Of a stretch of DNA of 64,000 bases, positions 50,897 to 60,015 are shown in pieces (within the stretch, counting starts at the first letter, position 1; every line of letters starts with the position of its first letter). A model generated the notes under the pieces. That model had not been told where the DNA came from. It did not search any database and worked only from the letters and a program-made list of their open reading frames with translations. The translations under genes were made by a program, and so were the position numbers. Source of the stretch: Saprospiraceae bacterium (lineage in GTDB: Bacteria > Bacteroidota > Bacteroidia > Chitinophagales > Saprospiraceae); contig JAWKLJ010000002.1 of assembly GCA_041392805.1 (NCBI GenBank), positions 1,441,001 through 1,505,000 on the forward strand, read 5' to 3'.

Positions 50897-52324
50897 GTGG
50901 TATTTAACATAAAGGTTTTTGAGCGAGAGGTATTTCAGTTGATTGGTGACACAGCGAAGGAACTTGGCTATCCGGCTTATGTAGTAGGGGGTTACGTACG
51001 CGATCGCCTTTTAGCGCGCCCCTCGAAGGATATGGATATTGTTTGTGTAGGTAATGGCATAGAACTAGCCCAAAATATTGCTTTTAAACTCCGACCCCGT
51101 GCCAGGGTAACCGTTTATAAACGGTTCGGCACGGCCATGTTAAAACACAATGGATTGGAAATTGAGTTTGTTGGCGCCCGACAAGAATCCTATCGCCACG
51201 ATTCTCGAAAGCCTACGGTCGAGGCCGGAACCCTGGAAGACGATCAAAATCGACGAGATTTTACCATCAATGCGCTGGCCGTCAGCCTGAATGAAGAAGA
51301 TTTTGGCATGATCATCGATCCTTTCAACGGCCTACAGGATCTCGAAAACAAAATCATAAAAACGCCGCTTGAACCAGGCAACACTTTTTCTGATGATCCA
51401 TTGCGCATGATGCGCGCCATTCGGTTTTCTGCCCAATTGGGGTTTGCCATTTCGCCAGAGACCCTACATGCTATTAGTCATCATAAATCGCGTATAAATA
51501 TTGTTTCAAAAGAACGAATAACAGGCGAACTCAATAAAATCATAGCCACCCCTAAACCTTCGATAGGCCTTGATTTGATGTTTAAAACGGGCCTGATGGG
51601 GATTGTTTTTTCTGAGTTTTCGGATTTGTATGGCGCCGAATTTAAAAATGGAATTGGACATAAGGACAACTTTTACCACACCCTTCAAGTGTTGGATAAC
51701 TTGTCGAAAAAGACGGACAATTTGTGGCTAAGATGGGCCGCCATTTTGCATGATATTGCCAAACCCGCTACCAAGCGATTTCACCCTAAGCTAGGATGGA
51801 CTTTTCATGGGCATGAAATGCTTGGCGCCAATATGGTACCCGGCATTTTCCGAAAATTGCGTCTGCCAATGGATAATAAGATGAAATATGTCCAAAAACT
51901 AGTCCAGTTACACCTTCGCCCTATTAGCCTTACTAAAGAAAATATTACCGATTCTGCTATTCGCAGGCTCTTATTTGACGCAGGTGATGATATTGATGAC
52001 CTCATGTTGCTTTGTGAAGCTGATATCACTTCTAAAAATGCTAAAAAAGTAGAGCGTTATCTAGAAAATTATAACCTGGTCAGGGAAAGACTAAAGGTGG
52101 TCGAAGAAAAGGATCAATTGCGCAATTGGCAACCCCCCATCTCCGGCGAATTGATTATGGAAACCTTCGGAATAACCCCTTCTCGTCAGGTAGGGACGAT
52201 TAAAGAGGCCATTCGGGAGGCCATTTTGGATGGCGTTATTGAAAATAATTATTCCGCTGCCTATGCCTACATGCTGGACCAAGGGAAAGCATTAGGGCTA
52301 AAAGTGGTAGAGGAAAAACCCTAA
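50897..52324 (+). CDS. cca: CCA tRNA nucleotidyltransferase with HD domain
   Basis: This 475-residue class II nucleotidyltransferase adds or repairs the 3' CCA end of tRNA. The head contains GGYVRD at 31-36 and the catalytic aspartates 45 and 47 in SKDMDIV, followed by RRDFTINAL and the DPLRMMRAIRFSAQLGF helix. A C-terminal HD domain (ILHDIAKP near residue 287) is present, as in many bacterial versions. The only start codon consistent with the frame is GTG at 50897; an in-frame stop lies at 50873. It follows dus by 16 nt. A poly(A) polymerase is the main alternative. Confidence 0.88.
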   Translation: MVFNIKVFEREVFQLIGDTAKELGYPAYVVGGYVRDRLLARPSKDMDIVCVGNGIELAQNIAFKLRPRARVTVYKRFGTAMLKHNGLEIEFVGARQESYRHDSRKPTVEAGTLEDDQNRRDFTINALAVSLNEEDFGMIIDPFNGLQDLENKIIKTPLEPGNTFSDDPLRMMRAIRFSAQLGFAISPETLHAISHHKSRINIVSKERITGELNKIIATPKPSIGLDLMFKTGLMGIVFSEFSDLYGAEFKNGIGHKDNFYHTLQVLDNLSKKTDNLWLRWAAILHDIAKPATKRFHPKLGWTFHGHEMLGANMVPGIFRKLRLPMDNKMKYVQKLVQLHLRPISLTKENITDSAIRRLLFDAGDDIDDLMLLCEADITSKNAKKVERYLENYNLVRERLKVVEEKDQLRNWQPPISGELIMETFGITPSRQVGTIKEAIREAILDGVIENNYSAAYAYMLDQGKALGLKVVEEKP

Positions 52325-52326
52325 GA

Positions 52327-52460
52327 GACGGAAGAAAAATAAATGATACCACTTTTGATTCGCTAAAATTTTCAAAGCAACTGAGAGAAAGGAAGTTGTG
52401 TGAAAATATTCGCGAATCTTTGAAAAAAGTGGTATCATTTATTTCCGTCAAACTACTAAG
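52327..52460 (+). repeat. GACGGA/TCCGTC hairpin repeat, copy 3 (longest)
   Basis: The left arm GACGGAAGAAAAATAAATGA followed by TACCACTTTT (52327-52356) pairs with the right arm AAAAAGTGGTATCATTTATT then TCCGTC (52424-52449). An inner pair GATTCGC/GCGAATC adds to the stem. The tail AAACTACTAAG ends 2 nt before the ATG of the aminotransferase gene. It sits directly between cca and that gene and must be transcribed if they share a message. Confidence 0.8.
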
Positions 52461-52462
52461 AA

Positions 52463-53632
52463 ATGCTTGACTGTCAATCAGAAAAATTTAGTTTACCTAC
52501 TGAGGTGAGCTATCTCAATTGCGCCTATATGTCTCCGCTACTCAATACAGTAGCATCTATAGGCGAATTCCAGGTGAAACGAAAGGGGATTCCTTATACG
52601 ATCAGTCTTAACGACTTTTTTGATCCTTTGGAGGAATTAAAACAATCCTTTGCCAAATTGGTCAATATCGAAAACCCAAGCCGGATTGCACCCATTCCAT
52701 CGGCTTCCTATGGCTTATCTACCGTCGCCCGAAACTTGCGGGTGAAGCCCGGTTTTAACATTGTTGTATTAGAAGAACAATTCCCCAGCAACTATTATCC
52801 CTGGGAGCGCCTGGCCAAAGAAAAAGCAGGTGAAATCAGGGTAGTACGTTTGCCCGCGGTCCCTGGTTCACGGAGCCTCACCTGGACCGAAGCCATCCTC
52901 GACCAGCTGGATGAAAATACCGCTTTATTAGCGATGAGCCATACCCACTGGGCTGATGGAACCCAATTTGATCTGCTTGCACTGCGACAGAAAACAAAGG
53001 ACATTGGTGCCCTTTTGGTAATAGACGGAACACAATCAGTAGGAGCTTTGCCTTTTGATGTAGCCGAGATCCAGCCTGATGCTTTAATTTGTGCAGGGTA
53101 TAAATGGCTTTTAGGCCCTTATTCGCTTGGCCTGGGCTACTTTGGGCCCTACTTTGACGAGGGAGTGCCCATTGAAGAAAACTGGATTAACCGACAGGAT
53201 AGCGATGATTTCAAAAACCTCGTGACTTACCAATCTCAGTACAAACCCTTTGCACATCGTTATGGCGTTGGGGAACAAAGCAACTTTATCCTGGTTCCCA
53301 TGCTAAAAGCAGCCATCGACCAGTTGTTAGATTGGGGTGTAGCCAATATTCAGCAGTATTGTTTGGAGTTGTCAGCAAGCCCTGTCGAACAACTCAGGGC
53401 AATGGGGTGTCAAATAGAGGAAGAGAAATATCGTTCAGGACATCTTTTTGGCGTTCGATTACCCAAACACTTAGACGGAGATAAATTGCAACAACTATTT
53501 GCAGCCCACCAGGTATTTGTTTCTTTCCGAGGTAGTGCTGTCCGGGTTTCACCACACCTTTATAACAATGAGGGTGATTTTACGACCTTTATAAAATGTT
53601 TTGAGCAATGTTTTGTCCCTAAGTTGTTTTAG
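52463..53632 (+). CDS. Class V aminotransferase (cysteine desulfurase-like)
   Basis: This 389-residue fold-type I PLP enzyme has the cofactor lysine Lys214 in CAGYKWLLG. It is preceded by the DGTQSVGALPFDV segment, whose aspartate contacts the pyridine ring, and SHTHWADGTQFD. The overall pattern resembles the kynureninase/cysteine-desulfurase group. The mobile loop with the catalytic cysteine of true desulfurases is not obvious, so a different lyase or transaminase activity is possible. The hairpin repeat ends only 2 nt before its ATG, which leaves little room for a ribosome-binding site. Confidence 0.85.
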   Translation: MLDCQSEKFSLPTEVSYLNCAYMSPLLNTVASIGEFQVKRKGIPYTISLNDFFDPLEELKQSFAKLVNIENPSRIAPIPSASYGLSTVARNLRVKPGFNIVVLEEQFPSNYYPWERLAKEKAGEIRVVRLPAVPGSRSLTWTEAILDQLDENTALLAMSHTHWADGTQFDLLALRQKTKDIGALLVIDGTQSVGALPFDVAEIQPDALICAGYKWLLGPYSLGLGYFGPYFDEGVPIEENWINRQDSDDFKNLVTYQSQYKPFAHRYGVGEQSNFILVPMLKAAIDQLLDWGVANIQQYCLELSASPVEQLRAMGCQIEEEKYRSGHLFGVRLPKHLDGDKLQQLFAAHQVFVSFRGSAVRVSPHLYNNEGDFTTFIKCFEQCFVPKLF

Positions 53633-53655
53633 AACTCATTTCTTAGTGACAAGCG

Positions 53656-53824
53656 CTTAGAGCATGTTTGGAGGTCGCTTTTGGAGGCAAAAAGTGTCAA
53701 TTTTTCGCTGAGACTAGGCACTTTTTAAAGTTCATACCCTTCGGTACGGACGAAAAAAGTAACGAAGTATCAGCGAAAAAGGGATAGTTTTAGGCCCAAA
53801 GGGTGACCTCCAAACATGCTCTAA
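53656..53824. repeat. MITE-like inverted-repeat element, copy 2
   Basis: TTAGAGCATGTTTGGAGGTC (starting at 53658) and its exact complement at 53804-53824 form 20-bp ends. Inside, TTTTTCGCTGA (53701-53711) pairs with TCAGCGAAAAA (53770-53780). The arm motif TGTTTGGAGGTxGCTTTxGGA is shared with the element at 6229-6400. It lies between the convergent aminotransferase and ferredoxin genes. Its right end touches the stop codon of the ferredoxin gene. Confidence 0.75.
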
Positions 53825-54168
53825 AGGTGTAACCGCTCTTTTCGAGCCAGCAGCTGATCCTCTGTCTCTTTCCTTTCCGGGTCCGGAACGCAACAATCTA
53901 CAGGACAAACAGCAGCACACTGCGGTTCTTCATGAAAGCCTACACATTCGGTACATTTATCAGGTACGATATAATACAAATCATCTGAAACGGGCGCTTG
54001 TTGCGCACTCGCATCTACGGAAATGCCATCCTCTAAGGTGTAATCTCCTACTATACTAGTACCATCCGCAATAGCCCATTCCACACCACCTTCATATATT
54101 GCATTGTTCGGGCATTCTGGCTCACAAGCCCCACAATTTATGCACTCATCAGTTATCATTATTGCCAT
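53821..54168 (-). CDS. 2[4Fe-4S] ferredoxin
   Basis: This 115-residue cytoplasmic electron carrier has two cluster motifs: CINCGACEPECP near the start and CTECVGFHEEPQCAAVCPVD in the second half. The longer spacing in the second motif is that of the Allochromatium-type ferredoxins. The middle (about residues 25-65) is an acidic insertion not needed for cluster binding. The partner enzyme is unknown. A strong promoter match lies 55-85 nt upstream. Confidence 0.92.
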   Translation of the reverse strand: MAIMITDECINCGACEPECPNNAIYEGGVEWAIADGTSIVGDYTLEDGISVDASAQQAPVSDDLYYIVPDKCTECVGFHEEPQCAAVCPVDCCVPDPERKETEDQLLARKERLHL

Positions 54169-54222
54169 AAACCAAGCATTTACCTGTTAAACACAATTAA
54201 ATAAGGTATAGTTTTGAAGGCG

Positions 54223-54253
54223 CAAAAATACACCCTTATCAGGTAAATTCAAA
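54223..54253 (-). promoter_or_regulatory. Bacteroidota-type promoter for ferredoxin gene
   Basis: On the minus strand TTTG (54253-54250), a 19-nt spacer and TATTTTTG (54230-54223) match the consensus well. The leader is about 48 nt before ATG 54168. Confidence 0.65.
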
Positions 54254-54274
54254 GTAGAATAGCGATTATTAAAA

Positions 54275-56062
54275 TTAAACTTGTGTCTTTAAATTTCCCC
54301 AAATACGGAAGAGAATAAAGCCACCTAATATTGTTCCTATGGAAGCAATAAAAGCAGAACTAGTTTGCCCATAAATCCAATACCCTGTAGCAAACAATGC
54401 TGCATAAACGGTAAAACAGCCAATAATGAAAGCCAGAAATTCCAGTGGGAATTGACCTTTTTCGTAAGTAATATCAATCCCTTTTGCCTTGGCTTTGTCT
54501 ACTACCATTTTCCAACCACTACCCCCCGGGCGTATTTTTTGGTAAAAATTGATTAAGGTTGACTCATCCGTTTGCGGCGTTACATAAGCAGCAAGCACCC
54601 ATGCAATGGTGGTTAATAAGGCACCTAAGACCGTCTTGTGCCAAGGTTCCAAAGTAGGTAGGCCTGTCATATCATGGATAAACGTCAAATAACCTGCAAT
54701 AATCAAAGAAGAGACCATGGCGATAATCTCTGTCATTGCATTGATCCTCCACCAAAACCAACGAAGAATATAAATTAAGCCGGTACCTGAACCGAGTAGC
54801 AGCAACAAATTAAAGGCTTGGGTGGCATCCGTTAGGGCCAAGCCCAGGCCAATACCCAGTACCATCGACAAAACGGTAAACCATCGGGCAGCAGCAACCA
54901 ATTCCTTTTCGCTGGCTGTTGGTTTTATAAAACGATGATAAAAGTCATTAACGAGATAGGAGGCACCCAGATTGAGTTGGGTTGACATTGTAGACATAAA
55001 GGCCGCGATTAAAGAAGCGGCTACCAAACCCATCAGACCAGAAGGCAAAAGGCTCAACATGGCTGGATAAGCTACATCATGACCTAGTTTGCCCGCCGAA
55101 AGCGCTGGAAAGGCCGTTTCTATATCCGATAATTCAGGAAAAACAATTAATGAAGCAAGGGCAATCAAAATCCATGGCCATGGCCTTAGCGCATAATGGG
55201 CCACATTAAACAACAAGGTTGCCTTAATTGCCCCCTTCTCCGTTTTGGCAGAAAACATACGTTGTGCAATATAGCCTCCACCGCCAGGTTCCGCCCCGGG
55301 ATAATACGAAGCCCACCACTGAACAGCTAGTGGCACCAGCAGTACGGGTACCCATAAATTGGGGTCGCTAAAATCTGGAACAAGACTTAGTTTTTCACTG
55401 ACTTGCGCATTGGCAAGTAAATTGGAAAGCCCACCAACCTGCTCCAAATTGACTAAATAAATACAAGCCCAAATAGAACCGACCATGGCTAAAAAAAATT
55501 GTACAAAATCAGTTACAATGACGGCCTTTAAACCCCCAACCGTACTATAAGCAACCGTCACCCCCCCAGCAATAAGCAGGGTCTGCCAACCCGGCATGTG
55601 CAAGATGATCTCGCCAAATTTCACGGCTGCCAAAGAAACAGTTCCCGTCACCAGCACATTAAATATCAGCCCAAGGTATAAGGCCCTGAATCCCCTCAGA
55701 AAGGCAGCAGCACTTCCGCTATACCTCAATTCGTAAAACTCAATATCTGTCATCACATTGGACCGTCGCCAAAGCTTGGCGTAAACAAAAACGGTCAACA
55801 TACCCGTGAGCAAAAATGCCCACCAACCCCAGTTGCCCGCAACACCGTTCTCGCGCACAAGCCCTGTTACTAAATTAGGTGTATCAGCCGAAAAAGTAGT
55901 AGCTACCATAGATACCCCTAACAACCACCAGGGCATATTTCGGCCGGATAAGAAAAAATCATTGGTGCTATTTCCTGCATTTCTGGAGACAGCAATCCCT
56001 ACCGCAAGGGTGAATAGGAAATATATCGCGATAATTGACCAGTCTAAGGTAGAAAGATTCAT
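54275..56062 (-). CDS. Sodium:solute symporter (SSS family)
   Basis: This 595-residue inner-membrane transporter has about 13-14 hydrophobic segments and the SSS pattern: DWSIIAIYFLFTLAVGIAVS, NDFFLSGRNMPWWLLG, then GWWAFL, YSTVGGLKAVIVTDF, and AAFMSTMSTQLNLGASYLVND for the sodium site. It most resembles the sugar or sialic-acid branch rather than proline carriers, but the solute is not certain. It is divergent from mutS, and its 245-bp upstream region holds a hairpin repeat. The family call is secure. Confidence 0.92.
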   Translation of the reverse strand: MNLSTLDWSIIAIYFLFTLAVGIAVSRNAGNSTNDFFLSGRNMPWWLLGVSMVATTFSADTPNLVTGLVRENGVAGNWGWWAFLLTGMLTVFVYAKLWRRSNVMTDIEFYELRYSGSAAAFLRGFRALYLGLIFNVLVTGTVSLAAVKFGEIILHMPGWQTLLIAGGVTVAYSTVGGLKAVIVTDFVQFFLAMVGSIWACIYLVNLEQVGGLSNLLANAQVSEKLSLVPDFSDPNLWVPVLLVPLAVQWWASYYPGAEPGGGGYIAQRMFSAKTEKGAIKATLLFNVAHYALRPWPWILIALASLIVFPELSDIETAFPALSAGKLGHDVAYPAMLSLLPSGLMGLVAASLIAAFMSTMSTQLNLGASYLVNDFYHRFIKPTASEKELVAAARWFTVLSMVLGIGLGLALTDATQAFNLLLLLGSGTGLIYILRWFWWRINAMTEIIAMVSSLIIAGYLTFIHDMTGLPTLEPWHKTVLGALLTTIAWVLAAYVTPQTDESTLINFYQKIRPGGSGWKMVVDKAKAKGIDITYEKGQFPLEFLAFIIGCFTVYAALFATGYWIYGQTSSAFIASIGTILGGFILFRIWGNLKTQV

Positions 56063-56138
56063 ACGTTGGCTTTTGTTTGTAATCCTGCCTGTAAGTTAAA
56101 ATTTTTTCTGAAAGAAAAAATATTTTTTGCCCGAGCAA

Positions 56139-56186
56139 GACATCAGAAGTTTTAGCCCAGTACCTCTCCAGTGAACTTTTGATGTC
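56139..56186. repeat. GACATCAGAAGTT hairpin repeat, copy B
   Basis: GACATCAGAAGTT at 56139-56151 pairs with AACTTTTGATGTC at 56174-56186, one mismatch in 13. The loop TTAGCCCAGTACCTCTCCAG matches the reverse complement of copy A and partly copy C. Here it lies between two divergent genes (symporter and mutS), so it is not simply a terminator. Confidence 0.75.
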
Positions 56187-56253
56187 TCCGGCTGCGGTTT
56201 ATTAACAAATCGGATTTAAGTTTGAAAATGACCAAATTATTTACTATCGTGTA

Positions 56254-56261
56254 TATCTTTG
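56254..56261 (+). promoter_or_regulatory. TAnnTTTG box upstream of mutS
   Basis: TATCTTTG fits the -7 consensus. No clear -33 element lies 17-20 nt upstream. The leader to the GTG start is about 40 nt. Confidence 0.4.
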
Positions 56262-56307
56262 CGAAAACTGGCTGGCTAACTAGCTTCGGTTCTCTGCCTG
56301 ATTTTTA

Positions 56308-58989
56308 GTGGTTGGCAAAAAAAAAACGAACAAACCATTGGCAAAAAAAACGACAAAACAAGACAAGACGGATAAAATTACGCCTTTAATGCAACAATAC
56401 TTTCGGGTGAAAACCAAATACCCGGATGCTATTTTGCTATTTAGAGTAGGAGACTTCTACGAAACCTTTGGAGAAGATGCGGTGAAGGCTTCACAGGCGC
56501 TGGGGATTATTCTAACCAGCCGAAACAATGGGGGAAATGATATTGAACTGGCAGGTTTTCCTTATCATTCTATGGATTTATACCTGCCACGACTCGTACG
56601 TGCCGGCTATCGCGTTGCCATTTGCGAACAACTCGAAAAACCTTCTCCACAAAAGAAAATTGTCAAACGGGGAGTGACCGAAGTCGTTACACCGGGTGTC
56701 GCAGTGGATGACAAATTACTAGACCACAAGACCAATAACTTTTTGGCAGCCCTCTCGTTTGGTAAAAAGGGAAGTATTGGGCTTGCTTTTTTGGATATTT
56801 CAACCGGAGAATTTCTGACTTGTGAGGGGGATTTACCTTACATAGATAAACTGATGCAAAGTTTTGTGCCCTCAGAAGTCCTGATTTCTAAAGAAAAAAA
56901 GAAGTTTTTCCGCGAACATTTTGGCGAAAGATTTAATGTTTTTGTCCTGGACGAATGGATTTTTACCAGCGACTATGGCCGAGAGAAATTGCTGGAACAT
57001 TTTGGTGTTCAAAGCCTGAAAGGTTTTGGCCTGGAGGAAATGGAATTAGCTCCTATCGCCGCTGGCACGGTTCTTCATTATTTGGCGACCACCGAAAATA
57101 AGAATTTAAAGCACATTAATACCATTTCTCGGATCCAGGCAGAGCGATATGTTTGGTTGGATCGCTTCACCATCCGCAACCTGGAATTGATCTATGCCTC
57201 TAATGAAACAGGGGTTCCGCTTATTAAAGTCCTTGACCAAACCGTCTCCCCAATGGGCGCCCGCTTATTGAAAAAGTGGGTGGTACTACCCCTCAAAAAA
57301 ATCAATGAAATTGAGGCAAGACAGGACGTCGTCGAGTATTTTATCGAAGATGTAGCCACCAGTAAGACCTTGGAAGGCCATCTTCGGCAGGTCGGCGATT
57401 TGGAACGACTGATTTCTAAGGTTCCACTCGGGAAAATAAATCCCCGGGAGGTGGTTCAACTCAAACGATCCTTGATGGTGATGGCGCCAATAAAAGGCTT
57501 GCTTGCTAAAAGTGCTAAAACTGCCCTTACGGAAATCGCTGCCCGGCTGAATCCCTGCGAAGCCTTGATCGACACCATTGCCAAACAACTCATTGAAGAA
57601 CCTCCGGTCAATCTAAATAAAGGTGGGGTCATTGCTGATGGGGTATCGGAAACTTTAGATGAGTTGCGTAATATTGTAAACAACAGCAAGGAAATTTTAC
57701 TGAAAATTCAGCGCTCAGAAGTGGAAAGGACAGGTATTAGTAGCCTTAAAATTGGGTTCAATAACGTATTTGGTTATTACCTGGAAGTCACCAATAAATA
57801 TAAAAACCAAGTCCCTCCTGAATGGACCCGTAAGCAAACCCTGACCAATGGCGAACGCTATATTACAGAAGAACTCAAGGTTTTAGAATCCAAAATATTG
57901 GGTGCCGAAGAGAAAATACTAGACTTGGAGTCCTCCTTATTTGAGCAATTGGTTCTAGGCATTAATGACTACATTTCCATCGTTCAGCTCAATGCGAGCC
58001 TGATTGCCCGGGTAGATTGCCTGCTGTCTTTTGCAAAGGTGGCACAGCGCAATAATTATTGCAGACCAACGATCAATGATTCTTTTGCCATTGACATCAA
58101 GGCCGGCCGTCATCCCGTCATTGAGCAACAACTTCCGCTGGGCGAAAGCTATATTCCCAATGATGTTTTTCTCGACAATGAGTCCCAACAAGTGCTTATG
58201 ATCACAGGACCCAATATGGCGGGAAAATCTGCCCTACTTCGCCAAACAGCATTGATTAGCCTGATGGCCCAAATGGGGTCCTTTGTCCCAGCTACTTCCG
58301 CTACCATGGGACTGATCGACAAGGTATTTACCAGGGTGGGCGCGTCTGATAATATTTCCTCGGGTGAATCCACTTTTATGGTGGAAATGAATGAGACGGC
58401 TAGTATCATGAATAATATTTCGGACCGTAGTTTGCTCTTATTGGATGAAATCGGGCGTGGTACGAGCACCTATGATGGCATCTCCATTGCCTGGTCCATC
58501 GCTGAATTTTTACACAATAATAGGACAAGACCCAAAACCCTTTTTGCCACCCATTACCATGAGTTAAATGAATTGGCCAATAAATTCCACCGCGTTAAAA
58601 ACTTCAATATTGCTACTAAAGAGGTAGGTCAAAAGGTGATTTTTCTCCGAAAATTAATTCCGGGAGGGAGTCACCATAGTTTTGGCATCCATGTAGCCAG
58701 TATGGCCGGTATGCCCAGAAGTATTCTAGAAAGAGCAGCCCATATTCTGACCCAGCTAGAGCAAAAATCTATAGACAATGAGGTCGCTTCAGCTGATGGA
58801 GTGAAAGCCTCCCGGGTCGCAACCGATCAGATTGCCCCCGAAAACTACCAGTTGAGTATCTTCGAAACGGTTGACCCAGTTGCCGGAAAGCTGAAGGAGG
58901 CACTTGTCGATCTGAATATCAACAATATGACGCCTATTGAATGTATGATGAAATTGAATGAGCTGAAGCAATTATTGGAGAAAGGGTAG
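56308..58989 (+). CDS. mutS: DNA mismatch repair protein MutS
   Basis: This 893-residue mismatch sensor starts DNA mismatch repair together with MutL. The mismatch-reading motif is GDFYETF with Phe50 and Glu52. The connector, lever and clamp domains follow, then the ATPase with Walker A GPNMAGKSALLRQ (about 634-646), Walker B LLLDEIGRGTST (about 711-722) and the ATHYHELNEL motif. A C-terminal helix ends the protein. Translation probably starts at GTG 56308, since an in-frame stop lies at 56299 and the lysine-rich N-terminal extension is in frame. The length is normal. The assignment is certain. Confidence 0.97.
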   Translation: MVGKKKTNKPLAKKTTKQDKTDKITPLMQQYFRVKTKYPDAILLFRVGDFYETFGEDAVKASQALGIILTSRNNGGNDIELAGFPYHSMDLYLPRLVRAGYRVAICEQLEKPSPQKKIVKRGVTEVVTPGVAVDDKLLDHKTNNFLAALSFGKKGSIGLAFLDISTGEFLTCEGDLPYIDKLMQSFVPSEVLISKEKKKFFREHFGERFNVFVLDEWIFTSDYGREKLLEHFGVQSLKGFGLEEMELAPIAAGTVLHYLATTENKNLKHINTISRIQAERYVWLDRFTIRNLELIYASNETGVPLIKVLDQTVSPMGARLLKKWVVLPLKKINEIEARQDVVEYFIEDVATSKTLEGHLRQVGDLERLISKVPLGKINPREVVQLKRSLMVMAPIKGLLAKSAKTALTEIAARLNPCEALIDTIAKQLIEEPPVNLNKGGVIADGVSETLDELRNIVNNSKEILLKIQRSEVERTGISSLKIGFNNVFGYYLEVTNKYKNQVPPEWTRKQTLTNGERYITEELKVLESKILGAEEKILDLESSLFEQLVLGINDYISIVQLNASLIARVDCLLSFAKVAQRNNYCRPTINDSFAIDIKAGRHPVIEQQLPLGESYIPNDVFLDNESQQVLMITGPNMAGKSALLRQTALISLMAQMGSFVPATSATMGLIDKVFTRVGASDNISSGESTFMVEMNETASIMNNISDRSLLLLDEIGRGTSTYDGISIAWSIAEFLHNNRTRPKTLFATHYHELNELANKFHRVKNFNIATKEVGQKVIFLRKLIPGGSHHSFGIHVASMAGMPRSILERAAHILTQLEQKSIDNEVASADGVKASRVATDQIAPENYQLSIFETVDPVAGKLKEALVDLNINNMTPIECMMKLNELKQLLEKG

Positions 58990-59005
58990 GGGAGCAGTAC
59001 ACCAA

Positions 59006-59034
59006 TAAAAAAGGGTTTCCCTTTGGAAAACCCT
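59006..59034. terminator. Hairpin after mutS
   Basis: AAAAAAGGGTTTCC and GGAAAACCCT form a compact stem about 20 nt after the mutS stop codon. On the plus strand the stem lacks a following T-run. The A-run before it would be a T-run on the minus strand, where no gene needs ending. A role in mutS message 3'-end formation is possible. Confidence 0.4.
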
Positions 59035-59129
59035 ACTCAATTTATATTTAACGGCGTTTACTTCGTAATTGCCCTCTTTAGACTGGCTTTTTTCGAAAAG
59101 TCACGTTTTTTTTTAATGATATAAAAAAT

Positions 59130-59840
59130 ATGAAAATAGCACTTTTAGGTTACGGAAAAATGGGAAAAACCATTGATCAATTGGCGCAGGCAGCCGGACA
59201 TCAAGTCGTCTTGCGAATTGATGTAGATAATAACGCCGATTTGAATGCAGGTAATTTGTCAGGGGTTGATGTCGCTATTGAATTTACCCGTCCAGAGAGC
59301 GCGTTCCAGAATATTGTCACCTGTCTTGAAAATGGCGTGCCAATCGTATGTGGTACAACCGGTTGGCTAGATCGTTTGGAAGAAGCCAAGCAATTGGTCG
59401 AGAAATACCAGGGAGGTCTATTCTATGCCTCTAATTACAGTATCGGCGTCAATATTTTCTTTGCCCTCAATCGTTATTTAGCTGCGATAATGAACAAATA
59501 CGACCAATATGAGGTGCAGATGGAGGAAGTCCATCATACGCAAAAACTGGATGCACCAAGTGGGACCGCCATTACCCTGGCCGAAGGCATTTTAGCAGAA
59601 TTAGCTCGTAAAGCAAACTGGATCAATGCGCCCACCACTCAGCCTGCTCAATTACCCATCATCTCTAAAAGAATCGATAAGGTACCCGGCACCCACGAAG
59701 TCAGCTACGAGTCACCCGTCGATACGATCACCATCACCCATACCGCACATTCTCGCGAAGGTTTTGCTCGCGGCGCCCTGGCCGCCGCCGAATGGCTCGT
59801 CGGCAAGACCGGGTTTTATGGTATGGAAGATATGCTATAG
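59130..59840 (+). CDS. dapB: 4-hydroxy-tetrahydrodipicolinate reductase
   Basis: This 236-residue enzyme reduces hydroxytetrahydrodipicolinate with NAD(P)H in the diaminopimelate and lysine pathway. The nucleotide-binding loop LLGYGKMGKTI is at the N-terminus, CGTTGW follows, and the substrate signature EEVHHTQKLDAPSGTA surrounds the catalytic His-His and Lys. The protein is somewhat shorter than E. coli DapB (273), as is usual in Bacteroidota. It stands after mutS with a 140-nt gap and is probably transcribed separately. Confidence 0.95.
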   Translation: MKIALLGYGKMGKTIDQLAQAAGHQVVLRIDVDNNADLNAGNLSGVDVAIEFTRPESAFQNIVTCLENGVPIVCGTTGWLDRLEEAKQLVEKYQGGLFYASNYSIGVNIFFALNRYLAAIMNKYDQYEVQMEEVHHTQKLDAPSGTAITLAEGILAELARKANWINAPTTQPAQLPIISKRIDKVPGTHEVSYESPVDTITITHTAHSREGFARGALAAAEWLVGKTGFYGMEDML

Positions 59841-59950
59841 ATGCGGTGTTTTTCAGAAACCGCGTTACAAAAAAAAACAAGAAGGACTTTGGGAGGCGCT
59901 CCTTCCGTCTTAAATTCCCTCCAACATTAGTAGGATTAGGCAGATATAAT

Positions 59951-59958
59951 TATATTTG
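59951..59958 (+). promoter_or_regulatory. TAnnTTTG box upstream of EEP-family gene
   Basis: TATATTTG fits the -7 consensus. The best -33 candidate is TTA at 59927, 21 nt upstream. The leader to ATG 60016 would be about 50 nt. Confidence 0.45.
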
Positions 59959-60015
59959 GAAAAAATTAGACCCAATTAGACAGTTAAAGGCATTTAAACA
60001 AAAACTACTGTAACA

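Noticed and set aside
52463..53632. Calling the class V aminotransferase a cysteine desulfurase (IscS/SufS)
   Set aside because: The family fold is clear, but the catalytic cysteine loop of IscS/SufS is not evident and no isc or suf genes are adjacent.
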